A stretch of 64,000 nucleotides of DNA from Capniomyces stellatus (taxonomy: Eukaryota; Kickxellomycota; Harpellomycetes; Harpellales; Legeriomycetaceae). The notes beneath the pieces are model-generated. The model saw only the letters and a list, made by a program, of their open reading frames with translations, had not been told where the DNA came from and ran no database searches. The DNA lies in contig LUVW01000024.1 in assembly GCA_001661515.1 (NCBI GenBank), positions 319,324 to 383,323 of the forward strand. Direction: 5' to 3'. The position numbers were made by a program, and so were the translations under genes. Shown here one piece after another: positions 22,361 to 31,906 of this stretch (position 1 is the first letter of the stretch; every line of letters begins with the position of its first letter).

Positions 22361-22489
22361 TGATTGTTTTTATTTAAATCGCGTTTCTACTTGGCGTTTT
22401 TTTTATTTACTGGTTTTTTACTTTTTGATGTTTTTACTATTTCATTTTGCTAAAAAATAAAGATAAATGACATTATCCATACAATATTT

Positions 22490-23656
22490 TTTTAGTCTCC
22501 ATCGTGTTTATACGATATCGCGTTGATAAGATTTGATATTGTGGAACTTCACAAACTATGATGGATTATGCCAAGATTTGAAACAATGGAGTTAATATTT
22601 CACACAAAGTTAATTGCTGGGTGAGGATGATTTAAGACAACAAAACTCTACCCTCAGGAAGTCTGGTGAAGGCGGCATATGTGGGCCTTGTGAATAGAGG
22701 CGGTGTCTTAAAATGTGTTGAATGTAAGGGATACTTGCTCCACAGTGCGTTGTTTTTGATACAAGGTGATGGAAAAGTACATAGCGGGGATCTGGGAGGG
22801 TCACTATGCTTGCCTGAATACAATGGTACATTGACTGGGTTGGTTTTGTATAATGGCTATCTAATGGTTATTGACAAATATAGAAAGATAAAATTGAAAA
22901 GTGATCCAAGACTTGCAGAAAATTTAAACATTGAAACAAAGTTGAGAGATCATTTGAACTGGATTTTGAAAGAAGTAAAACTTGAACCAAAACATTTCAA
23001 TAATAAAAAAAAAGCTTGAACCTAAAGATATATTTACACACCTGAAAGAGTATGGCAAGTAGGAGGCAATCAAGGACATTGAGAGCTCAAGAGTAGATAC
23101 TGAGTATAGCAAGATTCGACAGACTGTGGCAGAAGAAGCTTTTTTTTTACCAACGATATTGGCAAGCAGACAGCAGCAGGGTTCTTGGAAAACTTGAAAG
23201 TGGATATAAAAGAAAATGGTTGACAAAGTATCGGTTGGAGAGATACCGTATTTAAGAAGTTTTGGTTGCTGGTATTGCCATATTTGGAGGGAGGGGCAAA
23301 AGTGAGAATCGATCGTGATGTAAAGAGGAAAGACGTAAATATTGGCTAAAATAAATGAGCCGAGAGGAGGCATGAGTGTTGGTGATTCGGATTATATGGA
23401 CTTTACATTGAATGGTTTGGCCGATTTACCTGGTTCTGTGGTCAGAAAGGAATTGTGGTCAGAAAGGAATTAGAGGAGATGCTTGATCAATACCGTGTTA
23501 AAGTGACAGGGGAGGCAGGTCCCCTTTTTAAATGAAGTGAGTTTAAATGAACAAATTGCTATTAAAGCTACCTATTCTAAAAAGCTTTATGAAGGGTATG
23601 GAGATAAGAGTTAGGGAATATTACAACAGAAAATTGGCAGCAGAGTCTGGGCAGTA
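22490..23656 (+). pseudogene. Decayed full-length copy of the trypsin-like gene
   Basis: Downstream of the intact gene and in the same orientation. It aligns from the DIALIRV region (near 22510-22540) through NYAKI, GWVR, GDLGG (22789-22803), the WILKE-KLEPK junction (~22960-22992) and the helical tail, to a KLAAESGQ end at ~23633-23658. Several frameshifts and stops interrupt it; the longest open piece is 22666-23019. It also has Leu, not Ser, at the nucleophile position, so that change predates decay. The N-terminal signal peptide and the His/Ser91 region are missing. Confidence 0.7.
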
Positions 23657-24203
23657 AAAAGGACTATTTAGTTTTATAGTACGTTTTAAATATTTTGAAA
23701 GAGAGTTGGGTGTCGGGGGGATGGATAGAGTAATGTTTTAGTGTAATATTATTACGGGTTTATCACAAGATTATTAAATAACATTAAACAAAGCAAGAAA
23801 ATAAAACAAATCGGTTCTGATTTATTTTATTGTGAAAGTAAGGACCTGTCCGCTCAGTCTCGATGACACTTGTAACAGCCCCATTCCTCACTTTAACACG
23901 TACAACTTGATTACTAAAACTGAAAGACGTCAGTATATCACCAGCCCTTATTATCGACTTGGAGTTAAAACCAGAGTCTAAAAGAGTCTGTTGGCAATTT
24001 CGTAGACAGAAATAAAAAAGTAAAGTGTTGAACAATGGTATTTAGATTAAAAGTGTAGTATATTTTGAGTTTAAGAAATATAAAAAATATATATATAATT
24101 ATAAAAGAAAAGTAAAAAAAAAGGGTAAAAGGGGTAAAGGAAAAAAAAGTCAATAAAGGGATATGTTGTGTTGAATAGAAAGCAAATGGAAAGAATTAGG
24201 AAG
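23657..24203. other. Spacer 3' of the glucan synthase gene, with a coding-like - strand frame
   Basis: A - strand frame at 24035-23784 includes a balanced stretch (SGFNSKSIIRAGDILTSF and QVVRVKVRNGAVTSVIETER) preceded by a plausible acceptor (CCAACAG). It could be an exon or relic; no family is recognised. The rest is AT-rich. Confidence 0.25.
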
Positions 24204-27200
24204 TTAAAAGTTAGCAAAGAGGTAGTTGGTAATGTAGGAAGGGAGTTTGAGTTTTTGGACAAAGTCGGAGCCGTTGTTTGAGGAAAAGAGACCAAAATCG
24301 GTGAAGAATTTGGAGTTGAGGCATACAAAGATGGCAACAAAGAGGAGGAGTAAGGAAGAGATGAAGAAAAAGTAAAAGAAAGCGATTTTAGATCTATTTT
24401 TGTTGGTGGAGGGGGAGTAGATTGGTTGGGAGGTTTGGTTTTTTGGAGAGATCCAGAAGAGGAGGGTGGTGTGGAGAATGTCAAATTTGGGGATTAGCGT
24501 GAAGAGGAAGAGGAAGAAGAGGATAAAGTGGGAAATGAAAAAGTCGGCGATAAATAGGGATGACTCGATGGCTTTGCAAGTGGACTCGCGAAGAATGATT
24601 AGGGGGTTATAAGAGCTCCAGTTTCCAGACCACCAAGCAATGTTTGCGTTGGAGGACAAAGACTCTCTGGTGAGGAAGATTGCGTTGAGGATGGAGAAGA
24701 GAGCGGATTGGTTGTAGACAATGACAATGACACCAAAAACGGTTCTGTTGAAGCTGAGGTTTTCGGCGAGGTAGATGAAGAAGACGGTGGCAAGAGTGAA
24801 GAAGATTTGGATGATTCTGGAGAGGATAAACATGAAGTTTCCGAAATTTGAGGGTTTGATATTGATAAGTTTGGAGAAGATTATGGAGAAGATGCAGAAG
24901 AGCCAGTTGGTGAGGGAGTTGAAGATGACGGGGGTGAAGGAGATGAGTAGGATGTAGGTGAGGGAGCTGTTGGAGGAGGATGGGGAGGAGGACTGGTTGG
25001 AGGGGTCAAGTCCCCATCTGGAGTGAACAAACATGAATGCGATGTTGATGAGGGAGGCAAAGAAGATTGGGGAAAGAACGTTTGAAAAGAAGATGGAGCC
25101 CTTTTTGGCGCGTCTGATGTAGCGTTTTGACTGGTTGGAGTTATTTCTCTTGATACCAACGATGCGGCAGCGAGAAAGAATGACGTTGTGGATCCAGGAG
25201 TTGGGGGAGATAGATTTGGAGGAAGTAGAGTTGCCGCGGAAGAGGTAATTGATGAATGAGCGGTAGTCGACGAGGAAGTCAACAAACATAAAGTTGTGGG
25301 GGTTGAAGAGGAAGGGGGAGATGGAGAGGGCGGTTAGACTGAACCAAAAGTAGATGAGGGGGAGCTGCCAGTAGGTGCAAGTGATGTAGATGAGGAGGAT
25401 TAGGTTTTGGAAGGAGTAGTAGATTGAAGATTCGTTGAATTGGTGGTAGAGGGAGGCGAAGGATGCGCGGGAGATGGCAAAGCCACGGCCAGTTCCAATG
25501 TACTTTGCGCCGCCAAAGGAAAAGTTAGATTTGATGCTGTTAGAGTAGATCTGGGTGACCTGGACCTCGTAGATGGGAGAGAGACTGAGGAACTGTTTGA
25601 AGAGACGTTTGAAGGCGGCAAAGAGGCCCTTTTCGGTGAGCATTTGGAGGAAAAGGGGGAGGAAGGCGATGGCCAGAACAGAGAGAATGGATATGGTGGT
25701 GCGGTTAATCCACAGACTGACGGGAATGATGTAGAAACACTGAGACGACTTGATTTGGTTGAGAAAGTAGATGTCGGAAACATCAAGTTTTTCGCAAACC
25801 AGCACAGAACTAGCAAAAGTGGCAATGTAGAGGACAGATATCATGAACAGCTGAACGGACGCCATAATCATGATGTTGTTGATGTGGAACCCAGGATGGG
25901 CGTAGTAGAATGTGAGGAATCGGTCGAGTGGCAGGAAGCAGCCGAGCCAGTAGTACTCGCGCGACAACATCTGCTCACCCATTCCAGTTCCGATTTTTGT
26001 GGTGAAGTTGAGGGTTGAACAGAAGCCCAAATCTCTGCCCTTTCCGCACTGGAAGTACTCGGTGTGCTTGATTCTGCCACCGCGACTAAACGCGTTCATT
26101 CCAGCGTAAATGTCTTCATTAAGATGCAAACCCTTTTGTGCCTTTGAAAAGCCGCCTCTGGTGGACATGAAGATAAAGTTCATAAAATCGGGGTGACCGT
26201 AGTGGAGTCTTCCGCCAACCTTGGCCATGATTCGCTGAGTCAACGTACCAAAAGTGGCTTCTTTACCAGCTGCAACATCACCCAAAACACCAACGCTTTC
26301 CGAGAAAATGTACTCTCTTGCACCCACAATAGCAACAGTGGACTTTTGCGACTCCTGGTAGCTGGACGAGTACGGGCTTTCGAGGGGGCAGGAGTACTCT
26401 TCAAACTCACCAAGGATGTTTCTGATCTTGAAGCACTCCTCGAGGTAGTTGTCCTGGTTGGCGTCAATCATCTGGATGTACTCACCGCGTGCAAAGATGA
26501 TTGCGTGGTTCTGGTTGTCGGACTTGCCGTCACCCAGAATTGGGTTTCCGGCCAGCTCGATACGGAATTTTGGTTTTCTGAACCCGTTGGTGAGCACTGG
26601 GCAGCGGCCGTCAACCAGGCAGCTGTAAACTTTGTTTGTCGCTTCGTCGCGGTCGAGGTACGCGATTTGCAGGTTCTTGTAGCTGTTGAGCAGAAACTCA
26701 ACGCTGTCGAGCTCATCCTTCTTGAACAGCTTGTACCGCTGCATCGCAATCACAAACCGGAACTTGCGGTTGGCCATTTCCTCCAGATGTGTGGCCAAAA
26801 GCTCAGACCCCTGCCCGCCGAGCAGCGACACTGCGGTTGGCGACTCGACGCGGTGCAGAATCTTGATGGCCTTTGAATAATTCATGAACCCAGAAATCGT
26901 GCGGTACAAAGTCTGTGACCTCAGCGATGCCCAGATCCGCGTGCGGAATGTGAGCTCGGGCGCAGCGTGCTTGAACCCAATCGAGTATATGTCCAGCTTG
27001 TCCTTCTTGTCCTTCTTCTCGCGCCTTCCAAAGTCATGTCTTGAAAGCGTGGTGGTGCTGGTTTTTGCAGCTGAGTTCAGGGTGGAAAAATTGGATGTGC
27101 TGTTGTTTCTGCTGCCCACCGTGTTTGGGTTCTCGTCTGCCATCTCCTTTGTGTCCTGGACAAAGTTGTTCCACTCGTCTGGGTGCAGCGCCTTGAGGTA

Positions 27201-30200
27201 GTCCAGCACCGTCACTCGCGAATGCTTGTCGCTCTCCCTGATAATCTCCTTCAGCGACAGCAGAATCTTCTCCTCGTAATGCGGCGTCAACACCGTGAAC
27301 GTTGGCATCTTTTCCACAGGCAGTGGCTCAGGCATGTTTATGCTCAGCGACTGTGCAAAGAACTCCAGTCTGCGCTCAGCCTCGGTCTTTGATGGGTAGA
27401 AACTGCGCGCTCCCTTGCCGCCCCTGTTATCCAAAAAGTAATCTGGCGTCTTAAGCTCCAGAATCTCCGAGTCCTCCTCGTTTGGTGTTTGGTAGAACAA
27501 CAGGTTCTTGACATTCTCAATGCTCAGCAGATGGTCACGGTACATCGATATCACAATCGCATTCCACACCTGCGAACACAGCTCCTTTGGCTTGCAGTGC
27601 ACGTCCATCTCGCTTGTTGCCAGCAGCTTTGTGTATATCCGCTTCGGCGTGTACTTGAGAATCCGCCCCATTGGCTGCATAATCGACGTGCCCAAACTAA
27701 ACGACAGAATCACCGAGTACAGCGTGTTCACAACCGTGTACCACAAATACGTGTCCAGGAAAAACAGCAGCATGTCCAGAACCACCACCAGTCCAAACGC
27801 CACGTACTTGTGGTTCTGGCACAGCACTGCCCCTATCCACTTTTCCTGGCACTGCATTGGCACATAGCTGTACACCCACCGCAGCGTGTCCTTTACAGAC
27901 ATGATCAAAAAAAAGTAGCTCTCTGCATACTTGGCCCCAAATATCAGCACCCACATGCTCACGCTGACCATTCGGTCCGACATCTTCAGCGCTGGGAAAT
28001 TCGCCGTAAACGTCTGGTTCACCAGCCCCCGGTTGTTCTTGCGTCCCCCGCGCTTCTGGAACAGTCGCCCTGGCGGTACAATCGACAGGTAAATCGTAAT
28101 TGCCACGCTTAACCCAAGGTACACAAACGCCAGAATCCTTGACAGCCTGAACTGCGCCTCCTCGTTCTCTCCCACCACCACACTCGTCTTTGTTGCCCGG
28201 TCAAATCCCGGGTCCTTGCCGTACTGGATCAGGAAAATTGCCGGAACCACATCAACTCCCACCAGAATCCCCAGAAACACCAGTCGCTTCACCAGCGTCC
28301 TGAAGTTGCGACCGTTAAACTCCACATAAAACATTTCAAACACCGTCCCCAGCATCCCTATCAGCGGCGCAATCGCCCCCACCGCCGCCACCAAACTGTA
28401 CCGCGTCACAGTCACGTCCTCCAGCACAAACGAGTCCCCGTTTGCGTCAACCAGCCTGAAGCTCGGAAAGTCCCTGAACTCGTACTGACTGTCGTAAAAA
28501 AACTCGCACGCGTGTACAATGTAGTACAGGTACACCGTCACGTGCATAATCCATATCCGGCTAAAGTTCGTCACAAAGTGCATCATCGTCCTCTTCTCCT
28601 TGTACGTCTTGCTGAAACTCGCCTTGTAGTCCACAAACCGCATCCGCGTGTACCGCTGCGATGCCTCAATGTCCATCAACCGCGTCCCGTCCTTCAGCCG
28701 CAGCTTTCCAAGCCCCTGCATCGTCCAGAAACTCTCATTTATATCGTCGTACCCTATCGTCTTGTCGTGGTCCTTGTCACTCTTTATCATCCGCCCGTTC
28801 TCCAGTCTGTACCCCTGGTCCCTCATAAACTCGTAAATCGGCCGCACAATCTCCCCCAGGTACTCCACCTGTCTCTCCTCCACCCGCATCTTGCTGCTCC
28901 CCTCGTGCACCTCGTTATAGTAATCCTCTGCTACTTTAAACAAAAACGCCAGCAACTCCCCGCAAAACCGCAAGTTGCCTGCCTCCCCCCACACCAGCAG
29001 CCACAATGCCACCTGCTTTGCCTTTTCATAACTCGATAACTTCTCCATACTTACTCGCCACCTATAATCAAACTCCTTCTCTCCCGCTCCTCCCATTCTC
29101 ACACCCGCCTCTCTATTCAGACTCTTCAGGTTTGCCTCCCCCCTATTAACCCCATTTGCGTTTGCGTCATACTCGCCATCCAAACTCTCCAAGTCCAGCT
29201 GCGCCGAAAAGTACCACTTTCTATAATTTGCGTTCTTTCCCCCTATATAGTCGCTGTGCAGCGTCAACAGCGCCATATTCGGGCTCATCCTCGACGCTCT
29301 GCTGTCCAGCATCACCATCATCATCTCATACATATTCCGCATATTGTCGTGCTGGAACCCCAGCCTTCTCTGCAACGACTCAAATATCTCCAGTATCTCC
29401 TCCTTGCTTATAGGTATCAGCGTCACGTCACTCCACCCCGGGTACTCCTCCTCCACCGAGTACATTTCTCTTATCTCCCCAAACTCTCCTCCACTGTCCC
29501 CCATCCCTCCCTGGTTCAACGACAGGTTTGAGTCTACTCTTCTTGGCGACGCTGGTGTCGATCCCACCGCCTGCGTAAGCATATTCGTAAACGAAACATT
29601 GCTGCTCGAGTAGTCCCCGTACCTCCCGCTCTCTCTCTTCGCCACCTTGTACTCTCCAAATATATCTATCACATTCAACGACTTTTGATACGTGCTTGAC
29701 TGGCTCATCGACGACCGCCCCGACTCCATCCCGCCCCCTCTGCTCTGGTTATACATCCTATCAATACTATCGTTGCTATACCCCCTAACCCTACTCCCAT
29801 TCCCCCTACTGCCTCCTACCCCCACCCCACTCCCAGAGTGCGACCCTAAATCAACCATCGGGTATTCTCCATTCATTCCTCTTCCACTCCCACTCCCGCT
29901 TCCACTTCCACTTCCACTCGCGCTTCCTGATTTGCTATGCCCCATAATTCCCATTTCTCGACCCATTTCTCCCCTTTTCGGCTGCCCCACCATTCCCAAA
30001 AAGTGGCTATCTACCCCATGTCTTGCCTCGCTCCTATCATACAACTCTATATCTTGGCTCTCTTCGTAGTCCGACGTCGTGTATCCTTCGTGTTCTGACT
30101 CTGTATACTCAAAGTACTCTTGCTCTGACTGGTTTCCCGAATCTATATTGAATCTCACTGGCCTTCCATTGCCCTCGTCAGATCGCTCCTCGCTATTCCT

Positions 30201-30224
30201 ATCATGGTCATTTCTTCTATACAT
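24204..30224 (-). CDS. FKS1: 1,3-beta-glucan synthase catalytic subunit
   Basis: Plasma-membrane enzyme polymerising UDP-glucose into cell-wall 1,3-beta-glucan (GT48 family). A single uninterrupted frame of 2006 residues, close to the usual 1800-2000. The first ~290 residues are a Gly/Ser/Asn-rich cytosolic region. An Fks1 domain (KAKQVALWLLVWGEAGNLRF) lies near residue 415. A first membrane cluster spans ~560-850. The large cytosolic catalytic region (~870-1440) includes LTPHYEEKILLSLKEII (~965) and QNHAIIFARGEYIQMIDANQ (~1236). A second cluster of many membrane helices runs ~1445-1980. Echinocandin hot spot 1 reads FLIMSVKDT and hot spot 2 reads LWINRTTI, both unlike the usual ascomycete sequences. 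It would be activated by Rho1 GTPase, as in yeast (known for the family). Confidence 0.97.
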   Translation of the reverse strand: MYRRNDHDRNSEERSDEGNGRPVRFNIDSGNQSEQEYFEYTESEHEGYTTSDYEESQDIELYDRSEARHGVDSHFLGMVGQPKRGEMGREMGIMGHSKSGSASGSGSGSGSGSGRGMNGEYPMVDLGSHSGSGVGVGGSRGNGSRVRGYSNDSIDRMYNQSRGGGMESGRSSMSQSSTYQKSLNVIDIFGEYKVAKRESGRYGDYSSSNVSFTNMLTQAVGSTPASPRRVDSNLSLNQGGMGDSGGEFGEIREMYSVEEEYPGWSDVTLIPISKEEILEIFESLQRRLGFQHDNMRNMYEMMMVMLDSRASRMSPNMALLTLHSDYIGGKNANYRKWYFSAQLDLESLDGEYDANANGVNRGEANLKSLNREAGVRMGGAGEKEFDYRWRVSMEKLSSYEKAKQVALWLLVWGEAGNLRFCGELLAFLFKVAEDYYNEVHEGSSKMRVEERQVEYLGEIVRPIYEFMRDQGYRLENGRMIKSDKDHDKTIGYDDINESFWTMQGLGKLRLKDGTRLMDIEASQRYTRMRFVDYKASFSKTYKEKRTMMHFVTNFSRIWIMHVTVYLYYIVHACEFFYDSQYEFRDFPSFRLVDANGDSFVLEDVTVTRYSLVAAVGAIAPLIGMLGTVFEMFYVEFNGRNFRTLVKRLVFLGILVGVDVVPAIFLIQYGKDPGFDRATKTSVVVGENEEAQFRLSRILAFVYLGLSVAITIYLSIVPPGRLFQKRGGRKNNRGLVNQTFTANFPALKMSDRMVSVSMWVLIFGAKYAESYFFLIMSVKDTLRWVYSYVPMQCQEKWIGAVLCQNHKYVAFGLVVVLDMLLFFLDTYLWYTVVNTLYSVILSFSLGTSIMQPMGRILKYTPKRIYTKLLATSEMDVHCKPKELCSQVWNAIVISMYRDHLLSIENVKNLLFYQTPNEEDSEILELKTPDYFLDNRGGKGARSFYPSKTEAERRLEFFAQSLSINMPEPLPVEKMPTFTVLTPHYEEKILLSLKEIIRESDKHSRVTVLDYLKALHPDEWNNFVQDTKEMADENPNTVGSRNNSTSNFSTLNSAAKTSTTTLSRHDFGRREKKDKKDKLDIYSIGFKHAAPELTFRTRIWASLRSQTLYRTISGFMNYSKAIKILHRVESPTAVSLLGGQGSELLATHLEEMANRKFRFVIAMQRYKLFKKDELDSVEFLLNSYKNLQIAYLDRDEATNKVYSCLVDGRCPVLTNGFRKPKFRIELAGNPILGDGKSDNQNHAIIFARGEYIQMIDANQDNYLEECFKIRNILGEFEEYSCPLESPYSSSYQESQKSTVAIVGAREYIFSESVGVLGDVAAGKEATFGTLTQRIMAKVGGRLHYGHPDFMNFIFMSTRGGFSKAQKGLHLNEDIYAGMNAFSRGGRIKHTEYFQCGKGRDLGFCSTLNFTTKIGTGMGEQMLSREYYWLGCFLPLDRFLTFYYAHPGFHINNIMIMASVQLFMISVLYIATFASSVLVCEKLDVSDIYFLNQIKSSQCFYIIPVSLWINRTTISILSVLAIAFLPLFLQMLTEKGLFAAFKRLFKQFLSLSPIYEVQVTQIYSNSIKSNFSFGGAKYIGTGRGFAISRASFASLYHQFNESSIYYSFQNLILLIYITCTYWQLPLIYFWFSLTALSISPFLFNPHNFMFVDFLVDYRSFINYLFRGNSTSSKSISPNSWIHNVILSRCRIVGIKRNNSNQSKRYIRRAKKGSIFFSNVLSPIFFASLINIAFMFVHSRWGLDPSNQSSSPSSSNSSLTYILLISFTPVIFNSLTNWLFCIFSIIFSKLINIKPSNFGNFMFILSRIIQIFFTLATVFFIYLAENLSFNRTVFGVIVIVYNQSALFSILNAIFLTRESLSSNANIAWWSGNWSSYNPLIILRESTCKAIESSLFIADFFISHFILFFLFLFTLIPKFDILHTTLLFWISPKNQTSQPIYSPSTNKNRSKIAFFYFFFISSLLLLFVAIFVCLNSKFFTDFGLFSSNNGSDFVQKLKLPSYITNYLFANF

Positions 30225-30754
30225 TTTTCCTATCTCCCTATTTTCTTCCTCTTTTTTTTGTGTGTGTGTATGTGTTTGATAAAGTTTTTTATTTTTTGTC
30301 TATTAGTTCCTTATTATCCGTTTTTTTATTTTTGCTGCTTTTATTGTGAATTTTTCTCTTCTCTTTTGTCAATTCGTCTATTTGTACTGCGTGTACATGC
30401 AAAAGTGCGGTATATTATATTGTCCTTTTTAAAAAAGCAGTAACAATAACCCCCTCCTTTCTTTTTCTTTGCTCTATCTGTTCAGTGGGTTTTCGATCTA
30501 GTGATTCTACTTTTAGTAAAGATAAATAGTTTTGTTTAAATAACCATGACTTTGTATTTTCAGTATTTTATTCAATTTGATTTATGCATAACTTTTCCTC
30601 TTTTTTTTCACTAGACCTTTTTAGGCCGATATAATGTAAATATGCTTTATATAGCCGCTTTTTTGATGATAATAAAAGCTAGAAGTCTACCAACACCACT
30701 TTTGGAAACGTATATTTACACGCAAATATTTAGAATAAGCTGATTCCAACTTAC
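30225..30754. other. Upstream region of the glucan synthase gene
   Basis: Pyrimidine-rich on the + strand directly before the start, with a short TG-rich tract near 30257. No further gene was seen. Confidence 0.4.
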
Positions 30755-30909
30755 AATACCCTCACCACCTCTTGCTATCAGATCTTGTCCGTTACTTTTA
30801 AAGACTCGGGATATCTTGGTTCGCTTCTTAAACTGCTGATAATCCTCGTCTTTCACTCTGATATACCCTACCAAGTCTACAATAATACCCTGCTGCCTAG
30901 TTGTTTTAT
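30755..30909 (-). CDS. Possible internal exon of an unrecognised gene
   Basis: On the - strand a stretch of 155 nt is bounded by a good acceptor (TTATACAG) and a good donor (GTAAGT). It reads in one frame as KTTRQQGIIVDLVGYIRV, then KDEDYQQFKKRTKISRVFKS and NGQDLIARGGEG. The composition is typical of a folded protein, but I do not recognise the family and cannot connect flanking exons. It may belong to a small multi-exon gene or be a relic. Confidence 0.35.
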
Positions 30910-31797
30910 CTGTATAAGTACAGCAACAACAAACGTCCTGCTTAATACTATATAGATATATAATGCTCAAGAAATGTCTCTAGAATAGTTGTGCAAAGGA
31001 TATAACAAAGGTATGCTTCTATATTTGACTACTGGTGCTGTTTAATATCGACACATAAGAATAAATAACTCAAAAAAAAACACTGGTGTATAATGTTTGT
31101 ATCAATGTTGGTTTATAGCTATAGTGAAACCTAGAACAGTAAAAATAAATGTAAAACAGTTCAAAAATAGTTCTTTTGTTCAATTAACATGAAATATACT
31201 AATATTATTTTTAATTGCCCTTTTTTTTTCATTGCACAGTCAATAGCAACTATTACTTGGCTGTCCGTGTTAAAAATATATTTTACCACCAGCTTTTTGT
31301 ACCTTTTTCTTTCTTTTTTTTTTGACAAAAAAATACATTAAATTTCGGATATATTAATAGTAATCTCATTTATTTATAAACAGAGTGTATCGATAAATAA
31401 AAAAATGCATCAATCATTGCTATTATTGTTGTATCACCACTAACCTTAATAATTATACTATCTCATACAAATCTATAAATAAAGAAATAGAATCCTCAAG
31501 CAACAAGGCAATGCTAGTGTACTATCTTAAATCTTGGACACGATATTGGCTGGTTGGTTTATTAGTATAAGTGGAAAACTTGAACCAAAATTAAACATTA
31601 TTATAGTTTGAATCCCTCACGAATCACAAAGCGGTTGGGAATAAAATTGGAGTAGCAATAACCATTAAAAAAAAAATTCTATCTTCATTAAGCTCTTGTT
31701 TTTCTAATTGTGATACCAACTTTAAAACCCTTTTTCAGACTTTGATAATAAAACCTATCGTTTTCAACTGCTTTTTTTGCTTTTGAACTCAACATTT
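30910..31797. other. Gene-poor AT-rich region
   Basis: AT-rich, with poly-T and poly-A tracts. No coding region is supported. Confidence 0.45.
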
Positions 31798-31906
31798 CTA
31801 CATCTTCTTGCTTTTGGCCCACTCATCCACTTGGCTCAGGTCTAGCTTTTTCTTCTTGCTTTTCTTGTTTATCATTCCTGCCCATTTATATGGCTTCTTA
31901 ATACAT
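31798..31906 (-). other. Coding-like Lys-rich C-terminal fragment
   Basis: A - strand frame ending at a stop at 31800-31798 encodes KKPYKWAGMINKKSKKKK followed by LDLSQVDEWAKSKKM. It has the look of a basic tail of a nucleolar or ribosome-related protein, but no upstream exon could be joined. It could be a last exon or a remnant. Confidence 0.25.

Noticed and set aside
26193..26876. 227-codon + frame, and many others inside 24204-30224
   Set aside because: Antisense shadows of the glucan synthase, whose own frame carries all family motifs.
31559..31590. Short match to the TTGAACCAAA part of the trypsin-like gene
   Set aside because: Too short, with no neighbouring alignable blocks; taken as chance.
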